Source of the DNA: Flavobacterium sp. N502536
GTDB lineage: Bacteria; Bacteroidota; Bacteroidia; Flavobacteriales; Flavobacteriaceae
NCBI RefSeq assembly: GCF_025947345.1
Contig: NZ_CP110011.1
Location: forward strand, 806,001-870,000
DNA: 64,000 nt
Direction: 5' to 3'
Position numbers and translations under genes: made by a program. The notes under the pieces were generated by a model that was given only the letters and a program-made list of their open reading frames with translations, did no database searches and was not told the origin of the DNA. This document shows, piece after piece, positions 1-9,065 of this stretch (position 1 is the stretch's first letter; every line of letters starts with the position of its first letter).

Positions 1-45
1 ATAAAAACTTGGAATTTGGAATTTAAAAAATTTGGAATTTTAATT
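1..45. repeat. Short TTGGAATTT direct repeats
   Basis: Three near-copies of TTGGAATTT separated by A-rich sequence lie just beyond the stop codon of the reverse-strand hydrolase. The array may continue left of the window. It resembles low-complexity intergenic repeats seen elsewhere in flavobacterial genomes; no function can be read from it. Confidence 0.5.
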
Positions 46-698
46 TTCCAAGATGATCGAAGGCAGATTCTCGTTCAGCCATTTGTATTTATTAAGAATC
101 ATAATATGCGTCCCTCCTTTTACCACAATACAGCTGTTGATGTACTTAATAGGAAAAACATCGTCCTGATCGCCGTGAATATGAACCACATTGGGATCAA
201 TTTCGCTTCTGTTCCACAAAATAACCGATTCGACCGCCCATTGTAAATAATTAAGATCGCGCACTGCCAGGAACTTTTCATACAGTTTAATACGCTTGTT
301 TACTTTTTCTCCAAAAGAGTACTTCGCCAGATTTTCGATATTCAAAATTAATTTCATCGGAATGAGCTTGTAGGCTTTTGTTGTTTTTCCGATTTTCATT
401 CTTCTTGGAAATTCGGCATTACTTCTAACACTCGAAATAACAATTACTTTTCGGGTTGGTATATGTTTGGCGATCTCCTGCACTAAAATTCCCCAAAGGA
501 AACCCCGATCAGAACCGGATTTTCGTGTTTAATATTTTTAGAGATTCGCAGCGCATAATCCGACAGTGCTTCTTTGGGCTGCGGAAGTTCCCATTCCAGT
601 AAACACACCTCAAAAACAGACTCGTCTAAATTGATTCGTTCAAAAATAGCAGGACTCGCCGCAAGACCGGGCATAAAATATACAGGAATTTTACTCAT
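40..698 (-). pseudogene. Alpha/beta hydrolase, frameshifted
   Basis: Two consecutive reverse-strand reading frames (698-483 and 483-40) together make one alpha/beta hydrolase of about 218 residues. The first half carries the nucleophile elbow GVSFG (Ser67) and stops two codons later. The second half continues with the helix after the elbow (VQEIAKHI), then HGDQDD with the likely acid Asp and GGTHIMI with the likely catalytic His. Adding one C to the CCCC run at 491-494 restores GVSFGGILVQEIAKH, so a one-base loss is the cause. Substrate is unknown. A real pseudogene and a sequencing error in a homopolymer are both possible. It starts at 698 (ATG, MSKIPVYFMPG). Confidence 0.85.
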
Positions 699-986
699 TT
701 GACAGAAAGAGAGTTAGGGTTACAGCTTTAATTTCAAGCTAAAATTACTTTTTTTAGTAATATCCACTGCAAATCTTACACCATAATTTATTGCCCGAAT
801 CAAATAAAAGCAATAAACACGCGCAATTCAGAGTGAATGCACCGCTTAAAAAAATAATTCCATATTGAAAATCAAATGATTAACTTTGCATTCCTATTAA
901 CTGATATCGAAACATTTTTCCACAATGTTCTTTATAAAGTTACTCACGTTCTTTTTATTATTATTTTTTAATCCAATCCCCAAAAC

Positions 987-1298
987 ATGACTAATATGGA
1001 ACCTATTGAAACTATGGAAATCAAAGACAACACTTTTGCTAGACAATTTGAAACCATAGTCCCTGAAGGATTACTTTCTGTGGAGTATTCATTTCAGGAA
1101 AAGAAAATTTTCTTAACCAAAATCAACACCCCTGAAGGTTTTGACAATCAGGCTACAATTGATGCTTTACTTAAAAACATCATGGAAATTGTTATAGAAA
1201 AGAAATTTAGGATTATGCCTATCCATCCAAAAATTGTATTGTTTATTAAAAAAAATCCGGAATACAAAGAATTACTTCCTCCGGGAATCCGAATTTAA
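987..1298 (+). CDS. Small Gcn5-like N-acetyltransferase
   Basis: A 103-residue protein resembling the short GNAT-like family (Acetyltransf_CG, PF14542; YidJ-like). The visible match is a core around LLSVEYSFQEKKIFL followed by a short helix and a C-terminal KKFRIMPIHPKIVLFIKKNPEY segment, which corresponds to the family's conserved tail before a final Pro-Glu-Tyr. The glycine-rich acetyl-CoA loop of full GNAT enzymes is replaced by FDNQATIDALL, as is often seen in this short family. Substrate is unknown. Alternative in-frame ATGs lie at 996 and 1014. A TAACTTTG element at 881-888 is a possible -7 box. The stop codon overlaps the stop codon of the convergent anion transporter by four bases. 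Confidence 0.7.
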   Translation: MTNMEPIETMEIKDNTFARQFETIVPEGLLSVEYSFQEKKIFLTKINTPEGFDNQATIDALLKNIMEIVIEKKFRIMPIHPKIVLFIKKNPEYKELLPPGIRI

Positions 1299-2725
1299 AA
1301 GTAGCCAATTAATCGGAGCCACAACCCTCCTATTACCATATAAATAAAAAGCATAACCAAACCGGTTATCAGGCCTTTGACCCACCAGCTTTTCAAATCG
1401 ACATAACCGCTTCCGAAGAAAACTGGTGCCGGTCCGTGTCCGTAGTGCGTTAAAGTTCCGTAAAGAGAACCTACAAACCCCAACATAAAAGCCAACAGCA
1501 GGCCGGGAATCCCAAGTGAAATTCCGACACCCAATAATGCCGCATACATTGCCGCTACGTGGGCTGTTGCACTTGCAAAAAGATAATGGCTAAAAAAGTA
1601 CACCAATACTATAATAGGAAAAGCCATTTGCCAGCTTAAACCGCCAATTTCGGCTTTTACCAAATTACTAAACCAGCCAATAAATCCAAGCTCATTGAGC
1701 GAACTTGCCATCATCACCAAAACCGAGAACCACACTATGGTATCCCAGGCTCCTTTTTCGGCTTTTACATCATCCCAGGTTAATACCGAAGTCAGTAGTA
1801 AAATTACCAGCCCGATAAAGGCAGTCGTAGTTGCATCAATAGAAAACAGGTCGCCTGTCATCCAAAGAAATAAAAGAATAAAAAAAGTCAACAGCATCAT
1901 CCATTCGTTGCGGGTAATTGCCCCCATATCTTTTAGTTTCTGAGCTGCAATTTGTGGAGCATCTCCGGTTTTTTTCAATTCAGGAGGATAAATTTTGTAC
2001 AATACAAACGGAATTACAAAAAAAGCCACCAGACCTGGAACTATCGCTGCCGTTGCCCATGAAATCCAGCTAATTTTAATTCCCAGATTCAGTGCAAATT
2101 TCTGGCACATCGGGTTACTTGCGGTTCCCGTTAAGAACATTGACGAAGCAATCAAATTGGCATTGTAACTGCTCAGGGTTAGATAGGATCCTAATTTTCG
2201 GTGCGTTTCAGGCTGATCCGGCATTGAACCAAAACTCATTGACATGGATTTCATGATGGGATAAATAATTCCGCCTCCTCTTGCTGTATTACTCGGCACG
2301 GCCGGAGCCAGAACCAAATCGGCAAGACCCAGCCCGTAAGCCAGTCCCAGCGAACTTTTTCCGAATATCCTGATGAACAAAAAAGCAATTCTGTTTCCCA
2401 AACCTGTTTTTATAAATCCTCTTGCGATAAAAAACGAAATCCCAATAAGCCAAATTACCTTATCACCAAACCCTTTGAGTGCGAGCGTAATCGATTTTCC
2501 TGCATCTCCGGGAGCCAGAACTTGTGTAAAAGCGGTTAACGCAATCGCAATCATACACATAGTCCCCATAGGAGCTGCTTTTAAAATGATTCCAAGAATG
2601 GTTGCCACAAAAATCGCAAACAAATGCCAGGCTTCATTAACCACACCATCCGGCGCAGGAATAAACCAAATTGCAAGTCCGGCTGCAAGTGTTATCAGGG
2701 TTTGAGGTATTTGTACTTCTTTCAT
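1295..2725 (-). CDS. DASS-family anion:sodium symporter (SLC13/CitT-like)
   Basis: A 476-residue polytopic inner-membrane protein of the divalent anion:Na+ symporter family, closest by eye to the CitT / 2-oxoglutarate-malate translocator group. The substrate-binding motif PSNTARGGG lies at about residues 144-152, and a second conserved segment (HYLFASATAHVAAMY) sits in the C-terminal half. Likely substrates are dicarboxylates or tricarboxylates; the exact one cannot be read. The porin gene lies upstream on the same strand with 20 bp between them, so the pair probably forms an outer-membrane plus inner-membrane uptake unit. The length is typical of the family. Confidence 0.88.
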   Translation of the reverse strand: MKEVQIPQTLITLAAGLAIWFIPAPDGVVNEAWHLFAIFVATILGIILKAAPMGTMCMIAIALTAFTQVLAPGDAGKSITLALKGFGDKVIWLIGISFFIARGFIKTGLGNRIAFLFIRIFGKSSLGLAYGLGLADLVLAPAVPSNTARGGGIIYPIMKSMSMSFGSMPDQPETHRKLGSYLTLSSYNANLIASSMFLTGTASNPMCQKFALNLGIKISWISWATAAIVPGLVAFFVIPFVLYKIYPPELKKTGDAPQIAAQKLKDMGAITRNEWMMLLTFFILLFLWMTGDLFSIDATTTAFIGLVILLLTSVLTWDDVKAEKGAWDTIVWFSVLVMMASSLNELGFIGWFSNLVKAEIGGLSWQMAFPIIVLVYFFSHYLFASATAHVAAMYAALLGVGISLGIPGLLLAFMLGFVGSLYGTLTHYGHGPAPVFFGSGYVDLKSWWVKGLITGLVMLFIYMVIGGLWLRLIGYF

Positions 2726-2745
2726 AAAAAAGGAATTAAGTTATA

Positions 2746-3876
2746 TTATAAACGGAGTTGTAACTGAATCAGGAATAGATTGTCGTTGTAAAATGAGGTG
2801 TCGGGAATGTTTTTATCGAAATGATCTATTTCAAATCCTAATTCTATTCGTCCCGTATATGCTTTCCCGAATTCAAGACTTAACATTGGCGTATAGGTCT
2901 GACGAACGTTTGAATTGACTTTGTAATTATTATCAAACGACTCAAAACGGCAGGACAGTTCCAGCGAAGTCAGTTTTTTGTAATCAACCAGGTATCTCAA
3001 ATTGGGTAAAAAATAAATCCCTCTCATTTGATAATCATCCACATTTGGAGTTCGGGTATCTGCGGGTAATGAAAAATACAAATTGTGATTGGTTCCTTGT
3101 TTGTATTCTATTTGCAAATCAAAAGTAAACCGGTCGGTAAGCTTAAAATCACTGGTAACATCAATCCCCAAAGCAAAAACTTTCTGATCTGATCTTTTTC
3201 CAATTCCACCATTTAAACCCAAGTTAATTTTATGCTCTTTAGACAAACCGAAAACCCATCTTGTTGCATACAATTTGCCGTTATCATTGTCCTTTTCCTG
3301 ATTTTTTCCGTTACCATTTAAAACCGATACCGCATAATTTACAGGAATTTTCCCGAGATCAAATGCCCCGCTTGCCGAAGCTCCAATTTGAAAACTCGTC
3401 CAGCCATTTTTACCAAACTCATAATACTGATTGGAAAAATCAAATGATTTTATGATATCTACAGGAACCAGCTCTTCTATACCAAATGCCGGACGAAACT
3501 GACCTCCTGTTAACGCTAGGTATTTGCTAAATGTATATTTTCCGTAAGCATTTTCAAGAACTTTGGATTTCGGATCTGATTTAAAGTCGGCTAAATTCAC
3601 CAAAATCACGACCTCTGTGGCTTCGCTCAGTTTGGTATTCAACCCGACACGCATTCTTTTAATATCAAACGAACTTTGTGTTACATCGCCAGTGGAATGA
3701 TGAACTCCCAAAACATCCACATTTTTACCCGTACTTTCCAAATAGCGCGCTTGAAAAAGTCCTTTGAACTGAAATTGCGGATACTTCACCTCATTTTCAG
3801 CGGGAGCAGTTTGCGCCTTCATAAAAAATGGCGCTATACAAAAAAGAACAATTTTTAGGAGTAGCGATTTATTCAT
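2746..3876 (-). CDS. Porin, phosphate-selective porin O/P family
   Basis: A 376-residue outer-membrane beta-barrel with an N-terminal signal peptide (hydrophobic stretch ending near MKAQTAPA). The sequence from about residue 34 (FKGLFQARYLEST, later FDIKRMRVGLNTKL) is characteristic of the OprO/OprP-like porin family, and the protein ends in the aromatic/leucine beta-signal LIQLQLRL expected of a barrel. It is first in a two-gene unit with the DASS symporter, which suggests that it admits the same organic anions rather than phosphate. This assignment of substrate is inference from gene order only. Confidence 0.85.
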   Translation of the reverse strand: MNKSLLLKIVLFCIAPFFMKAQTAPAENEVKYPQFQFKGLFQARYLESTGKNVDVLGVHHSTGDVTQSSFDIKRMRVGLNTKLSEATEVVILVNLADFKSDPKSKVLENAYGKYTFSKYLALTGGQFRPAFGIEELVPVDIIKSFDFSNQYYEFGKNGWTSFQIGASASGAFDLGKIPVNYAVSVLNGNGKNQEKDNDNGKLYATRWVFGLSKEHKINLGLNGGIGKRSDQKVFALGIDVTSDFKLTDRFTFDLQIEYKQGTNHNLYFSLPADTRTPNVDDYQMRGIYFLPNLRYLVDYKKLTSLELSCRFESFDNNYKVNSNVRQTYTPMLSLEFGKAYTGRIELGFEIDHFDKNIPDTSFYNDNLFLIQLQLRL

Positions 3877-3914
3877 AAATACTGTAAATCAAAAATTAAT
3901 CTAACATTCACCAT

Positions 3915-5144
3915 TTAACCTTGCCTTCTATTAGGACTCGAACCCCGATTTGTAGCCGGTGGTGTGGTATTTCTGGTACCTGCCGGTCGGGACGCAGGAC
4001 GTGTTGTAGGCTGCGTTGGCCGTGTTACTGGTCGGGTAGTTGGATTTGTTGGCCGATTGGACGGCTGCGCAGGTCTCACCGCTGGGCGCGTTGACGGGTT
4101 CGTTGGCGTTACCGGACGTGTTGTTGGCCTTGTAGTTCCGGGTCTGCTTGCTTCCGGTCTTGTTGTACCGGGTCTTGTTGACAGATCAACCGGACGGGTT
4201 CCGGGTCTTGTTGTTCCGGGACGGGTTGACGGATTAGTCGGACGCGTTCCCGGGCGCGTTGTAGATGGTCGGGTTGGTCTTGTATTGGTCACCGGAGCCG
4301 GTCTCCTGTACTCTCGTCCGTTATAAGTTGCATTGTAGCGGCCACTGGTTCTGTAATTTCGAACTACTGCCGATGTATTTCTTCTGGATGCATACGTATT
4401 ATAATACCTCTGATTTCTTAATCTCTCCGTTCTACGATAATAAGGTTCTCTGTAATAATGCCCATGATATCCCCAATAATCGTGATAATAAACGGGACGC
4501 CACGGACGCCAGTAAGAAGGATAATACCCCCAATACCAAGGAGATCTATACACTACATATACCGGAGAAAACAAATACAGCACTACCGGCCATACACTTA
4601 CATTTGCAGTTATATAGTTCGGATTAGCAGCTGTTGTATTGTAATTGTTCGTCGTATTATTATTTACGATTACGGTACCACCTCCATTATACCCTGGATT
4701 TGGTGTTCCTCCTACTGTATCTGAAGGCTCTATTATATAGTTTTTGCCATACAAATCCTGATCTCCAATAATCTGAACATGTACGTTGTTCTTTTTGTCT
4801 TTATCTACTTCGATAACCGCTACATCCTGCTTTTCCTTACTGTTTATAGCAACCTGAAGCACGATCACATGCCTGTTCCCTTTCTTTTGACTTTCGATCT
4901 CAATATAATCGATCTCTCCGTCATTGTTTAAATCTAAATTGTTAACCTTACTGTCCTGTTCGTTCAGCACTCTTTCAAATTCCTCTAAAGTTTTGGATTT
5001 CTGAAAGACGTCTAAAACAGCATATAAATTAAGATTATCACCTGGCAAACCTAAAGCAACAGGTTCGTTATCAGTTTGAGAAAACAGAGGCAAGCTAAAG
5101 AAATGAGCTGCCAAAACTACCAAAAATATAAAACTCTTTTTCAT
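3915..5144 (-). CDS. Secreted protein with EF-hand-like motif and Arg-Thr-Pro repeats
   Basis: A 409-residue exported protein of unknown function. After a signal peptide (cleavage near residue 23, LFSQ) there is an alpha/beta region with a DxNxDGxIDxxE calcium-loop-like motif at residues 71-82, an Asn/Thr linker, and a stretch about residues 195-260 extremely rich in Tyr, Trp, Arg and His. The C-terminal 125 or so residues are degenerate TRP/TRPGTRP/TNPSTRP repeats. The repeats make the DNA locally GC-rich and create long spurious frames on the other strand. The N-terminal part occurs in other flavobacterial hypothetical proteins. The basic Pro-rich tail could bind cell wall or polyanions; that is a guess. 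Confidence 0.8.
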   Translation of the reverse strand: MKKSFIFLVVLAAHFFSLPLFSQTDNEPVALGLPGDNLNLYAVLDVFQKSKTLEEFERVLNEQDSKVNNLDLNNDGEIDYIEIESQKKGNRHVIVLQVAINSKEKQDVAVIEVDKDKKNNVHVQIIGDQDLYGKNYIIEPSDTVGGTPNPGYNGGGTVIVNNNTTNNYNTTAANPNYITANVSVWPVVLYLFSPVYVVYRSPWYWGYYPSYWRPWRPVYYHDYWGYHGHYYREPYYRRTERLRNQRYYNTYASRRNTSAVVRNYRTSGRYNATYNGREYRRPAPVTNTRPTRPSTTRPGTRPTNPSTRPGTTRPGTRPVDLSTRPGTTRPEASRPGTTRPTTRPVTPTNPSTRPAVRPAQPSNRPTNPTTRPVTRPTQPTTRPASRPAGTRNTTPPATNRGSSPNRRQG

Positions 5145-5412
5145 GTTAAAAATAAGTTAATTTGGAAATACATTTACTAAGGTATGAAAAAACAGACAAA
5201 CTCCAATACAGCGCAATAACTTTCTGTTACACAAGTATAAAATACTAAAAAAAAAATTAAATGCACTTTGCTTTTTAAATACCTCAACAGCACTAATGTA
5301 AGACTAATATTCTTAACTTTGTTACAATAGCTCTCTGATTGCCTCCCAATTCTTTGTGTCATCTTACAAAAACTATCGTACGATTTGTCCAATAACTGAA
5401 ACAAAAATTGCA

Positions 5413-6795
5413 ATGAAAAAACATCTACTTCCTTTTCTTTTTCTTCTTTCCTTCCAATTTGTGCAAAGTCAGATCGCCGTTTCTTCTACTCTGGAAGAAG
5501 CCATTCAAAAGGCTATCGAAAAAAGTGCTTCCTTAAAAAACAAAGATTTAGATATTGAAAAATTAAATCTTCAGGAAAAAGGAGTCTGGAACAAGTACAT
5601 CCCAACAATCGAGGCCAGTGCGCTTTACTCCTATTTTGACAACAAACTTACCGTTGACCTTCCTACGGCTACGATACCTGTTGTAAACTATCCTTTGTTT
5701 GATGGAAAAACTGCTTTTAAAAACTACGGCAACATTTTTAACGGGAGTGTAATGGCAAAAACCGTTTTGTTTAGTGGCATGCAAATCCCTAACGGAGCGA
5801 AAGCAATTGAAGAAAAAACGAAAGGAACTGTCTTTTTAAAAGAATCTGAAAAAGACGAAATCACAAAGGAGGTTATCAACACTTTTGATCAGCTGGAATT
5901 GCTAAAAGCAATAGACCAATTAATCAAAGAAAGCGAGAACCGACTTGATACGGAAACCAAACGGGTTACAAAAGCAATCGAACAGGGACTTGCGATTCCG
6001 TATGACCGGGATAAGATAAAATTAGCAGCACTGGAACTGGCTTCCAAAAAGATTGAACTGGATGGCAAACGAAAGCTGATTTACAAAAAAATTCAATACT
6101 TAACCGGTTACTCCGTTGCCGATATCGACAATGTTCATTATACCTTAACGCCTTATTTAATTACGGATGAAAAATTAAGCACCCAAAACAAACAGGAAAT
6201 AAAAGCTTTGGAATCTTTTAAGTCAGCGTATGAATATTTATTAAAGAAGGAAAAAGGAACTTACTTACCTACTCTCGGGGCATTTGGAGGCGTTTCTTAC
6301 TCGAGTTTATTCAATGCCAACGCCACGACACCCATTGTTACAGGAATAAACCAGGCTTTGTATTTGGGACTGAATGAGCTAACCATAAGTCAGAATTGGG
6401 TTGTGGGAGCCGCCATGAAGTGGGAGGTTTTTTCAGGTTTTGAACGAAAACACAAAGTCCACGAGGCTAAAATTAATATTGAACAGGTACAAAACCAAAT
6501 TGACGATGCCAAAGAAAAGCTTGAATTGCTGCTCGAAAAGAATCTGGTTGATTATACCGTTTTAACCCAAAAAATAGACATTACGCAACAACAGGAAAAA
6601 GTAGCCAGCAATAATTTAACGCTTGCCATTAAGCAATACAAAGAAGGTCTTATCAACATATCGGAACGGCTTGAAGCAGAGAACGACTCTTATAAAGCAT
6701 CTGTAAACAAGACGACTACTTTAATAGAGCAAAGGCTTGCTGCTATTGAAACCATAATTGCAACGGGCGATTTGTCTAAAAAACTATCCAAATAA
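5413..6795 (+). CDS. TolC-family outer membrane efflux protein
   Basis: A 460-residue outer-membrane channel of the TolC family. The start at 5413 (MKKHLLPFLFLLSF) is chosen because it begins a clean signal peptide ending near FVQSQ; an in-frame ATG at 5356 would put a polar stretch in front of it. Two repeated halves of helical hairpin are visible (LEEAIQKAIEKSASLKNKDLDIEK; later KINIEQVQNQIDDAKEKLELLLEKN). It is first of a three-gene export operon, 12 bp before the HlyD-like gene. A TAACTTTG element at 5314-5321 is a possible -7 box, without a clear -33 TTG. Confidence 0.88.
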   Translation: MKKHLLPFLFLLSFQFVQSQIAVSSTLEEAIQKAIEKSASLKNKDLDIEKLNLQEKGVWNKYIPTIEASALYSYFDNKLTVDLPTATIPVVNYPLFDGKTAFKNYGNIFNGSVMAKTVLFSGMQIPNGAKAIEEKTKGTVFLKESEKDEITKEVINTFDQLELLKAIDQLIKESENRLDTETKRVTKAIEQGLAIPYDRDKIKLAALELASKKIELDGKRKLIYKKIQYLTGYSVADIDNVHYTLTPYLITDEKLSTQNKQEIKALESFKSAYEYLLKKEKGTYLPTLGAFGGVSYSSLFNANATTPIVTGINQALYLGLNELTISQNWVVGAAMKWEVFSGFERKHKVHEAKINIEQVQNQIDDAKEKLELLLEKNLVDYTVLTQKIDITQQQEKVASNNLTLAIKQYKEGLINISERLEAENDSYKASVNKTTTLIEQRLAAIETIIATGDLSKKLSK

Positions 6796-6807
6796 AAGTT
6801 CTGTTTT

Positions 6808-7761
6808 ATGAAAAAAGCAATCATTAGCACCACAATCATTTTCCTTTTTTTAGCCTGTCAGAAAGCAAAAAAAGGAGATTTAATTCAGGGGAAAATAGAA
6901 AAAGAGCAAATTGCCGTTGTGAGTAAGATTCCGGGTAAGATTCTGAAAATATTTGTCAAAGAAGGTGATCTGGTTCAGAAAGGAGACACGCTGGCAATAC
7001 TGGATATTCCTGAAGTAGATGCCAAAAAAAATCAGGCCGAAGGAGCCGTCGTATCTGCGAAAGCCCAATATAAAATGGCCGTAAAGGGTGCTACTGAAAA
7101 TCAGATAAAACAATTGGAAGCCAAGAAAATGGGATTGAAAGAACAGTACGAGTTTGCTCAGAAATCGATCCGACGACTGACCAATATGCTTAAGGATTCT
7201 CTGATCTCGCAACAAACTTACGATGAAACTTTTGCCAAGTACCAGGGCGCACAGGCACAATACAATGCCGTGATTGCCGAACTGGACGATGCTAAAAAAG
7301 GAGCGCGAATCGAACAGCAAACGATGGCACTCGGACAACAGGACCGGGCGCTTGGAGCCTTGCAGGAGGTCGAAACCGCCAACAAGGAGCGCTATATCAT
7401 TGCCCCGCAAAACATGAGCATCGAGACCATTACTTTAAACCTTGGCGAACTGGCCTTGCCTGGCTACACCCTATTTAATGGCTACATCTCCAACAGTACT
7501 TATTTTCGTTTTACAATTCCCGAAAAACAATTGGGCGATTTTAAAAAAGGGCAGGAAATCACCGTTCACGTTCCCTATAAAAAAGAAAACATCAAAGGAA
7601 CTATCTCGACTATAAAACAATTGGGAGCTTATGGCAATATCGCCACGGCCTATCCTGATTATGAAATGCAGGAAAGCTTGTTTGAAATAAAAATAACGCC
7701 TTCCAACATTGAGCAAACAAAAGATCTCATTACCAAAACGACCGTCACCTTATCTCTTTAA
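6808..7761 (+). CDS. HlyD-family periplasmic adaptor lipoprotein
   Basis: A 317-residue membrane-fusion protein. A lipobox (LFLAC, Cys17) predicts lipidation. The biotinyl-lipoyl-like half-motif VVSKIPGKILKIFVKEGDLVQKGD is at about residues 37-60, followed by a long coiled-coil hairpin (about 75-195), the return lipoyl strand (YIIAPQNMSI) and a beta-barrel (FTIPEKQLGDFKKGQEITVHV). It should bridge the inner-membrane ABC-2 permease immediately downstream (2 bp gap) to the TolC channel upstream. The sequence is of the YhiI/YbhG type rather than RND adaptors. Confidence 0.87.
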   Translation: MKKAIISTTIIFLFLACQKAKKGDLIQGKIEKEQIAVVSKIPGKILKIFVKEGDLVQKGDTLAILDIPEVDAKKNQAEGAVVSAKAQYKMAVKGATENQIKQLEAKKMGLKEQYEFAQKSIRRLTNMLKDSLISQQTYDETFAKYQGAQAQYNAVIAELDDAKKGARIEQQTMALGQQDRALGALQEVETANKERYIIAPQNMSIETITLNLGELALPGYTLFNGYISNSTYFRFTIPEKQLGDFKKGQEITVHVPYKKENIKGTISTIKQLGAYGNIATAYPDYEMQESLFEIKITPSNIEQTKDLITKTTVTLSL

Positions 7762-7763
7762 CT

Positions 7764-8924
7764 ATGCAAAATTTCTTTTCATTGCTTAAACGGGAATTTC
7801 AGTTATTCTGGAAAAATAATGTCCTGAGAATCCTTTTTATTGGCGCACCTATTCTATATGGCGTTTTACTGGGCTATGTTTACGGAAAAGGCAAGGTTAC
7901 CGATTTACCTATTATTGTGGTCGATCAGGACCGCTCTGAGTTAAGCTCAAAAGCAATCCAGATGTTTGAGGACAATGAAGTGATTTCGATTTCCTCCCTT
8001 TTATACGATCAGAACAACCTTTCTAAGATTGCCATTCAAAAAGAAGCCGCCTGTGTGGTTATTATTCCAAAGGATTTCGAGAAAATGACACTCACCAAAA
8101 AGTATCCTGAAATCACCACCATCGTAAACACTTCCAATGTTTTGACCGCTAACTATGCCTCCACAGCAATACAAATTTGTTTGGGGACTTTAAAAGCCGG
8201 TGTTCAGATTGAAACTTTACGAAAACAAGGTGTACCCGAAAATTTACTTGCTTCACAATACGAGCCCTTCAAAACTACTTTTATTAAAAAATACAATCGA
8301 AGTACGAACTATATGTATTTTCTCTGGCCGGGAGTTTTAGCAACCGTGCTTCAACAGGTTTTACTGTTAGGGCTGGCATTATCATTTGCATCAGAATTTG
8401 AAAACGGAACTTTTAAGGACCTGGTCAAAAAATGCCCTTCTGTTTTAAAAATGTTGACTGTAAAAATCATTCCATACCTGATCATGAGCTTTGGAATCTG
8501 GATCATCTACTGGCTTTTCACTTTGTGGTTCCGACTGCCATTTTATGAAAATCTGGCCCCGCTGACTTTCATCGCCGGAATATTTGTGCTCTCTGTTTCT
8601 TTTATCGGAATTCTAGTGAGCATCGTAGTGCCGAATCAACTGAAAGCAACCGAGATTTTAATGGTCATTGCCACGCCAAGTTTTATCCTGAGTGGTTTCA
8701 CCTGGCCCTTAACTCAGATGCCTCAGGCGGTACAAGCCATTGCCAATGTTATTCCGCTCACCCACTTTTTGAAAGCGTTCCGAATATTAATTATTGAAGA
8801 TGGCACGTATTCGCAAACCACAACAGCGGTCTGGAATATGATTATTATTGGGGCTATCTGTTCTGTTCTTGCCTATGTTGCCTTGTACTTTAAAAAGAGG
8901 GCCGTTCTTAAAAAAGAAATTTAA
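7764..8924 (+). CDS. ABC-2 type transporter permease
   Basis: A 386-residue ABC-2 family permease (YhhJ/YbhR type). The N-terminal membrane segment (ILFIGAPILYGVLLGYVYG) is followed by a large periplasmic domain (residues about 45-180) and five further membrane segments in the C-terminal half. The conserved IIVVDQDRSELS opening of the extracytoplasmic domain is visible. No ATP-binding subunit is encoded in this operon, so the energising ATPase must be elsewhere or shared. A strong terminator follows the gene, ending the TolC-HlyD-permease unit. Confidence 0.87.
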   Translation: MQNFFSLLKREFQLFWKNNVLRILFIGAPILYGVLLGYVYGKGKVTDLPIIVVDQDRSELSSKAIQMFEDNEVISISSLLYDQNNLSKIAIQKEAACVVIIPKDFEKMTLTKKYPEITTIVNTSNVLTANYASTAIQICLGTLKAGVQIETLRKQGVPENLLASQYEPFKTTFIKKYNRSTNYMYFLWPGVLATVLQQVLLLGLALSFASEFENGTFKDLVKKCPSVLKMLTVKIIPYLIMSFGIWIIYWLFTLWFRLPFYENLAPLTFIAGIFVLSVSFIGILVSIVVPNQLKATEILMVIATPSFILSGFTWPLTQMPQAVQAIANVIPLTHFLKAFRILIIEDGTYSQTTTAVWNMIIIGAICSVLAYVALYFKKRAVLKKEI

Positions 8925-8943
8925 TTCCTTAACTCACAATCAT

Positions 8944-8980
8944 AAAAAAAGCACAAGAATTGAATTTCTTGTGCTTTTTA
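8944..8980 (+). terminator. Terminator of the TolC-HlyD-ABC-2 operon
   Basis: A long stem with arms AAAAAGCACAAGAA and TTCTTGTGCTTTTT and a short AT-rich loop lies 20 bp after the permease stop. The stem ends in A and T runs, so it could act on both strands and also serve the convergent ABC-F gene. Confidence 0.85.
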
Positions 8981-9065
8981 AGGTATAATTTATTTTGTTT
9001 TCTCTCCGGAGTGCAGCTATTGCTTCTACGAATTACACCCCTTCAACTATTTTACAGAGAATGTC

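Noticed and set aside
3964..4326. Forward open frame of 120 codons over the Arg-Thr-Pro repeat gene
   Set aside because: It is the complement of the reverse-strand repeats; the Val/Gly/Arg-rich translation is a shadow.
5177..5413. Reverse open frame before the TolC gene
   Set aside because: It covers the intergenic promoter region and shows no family resemblance or coding-like composition.
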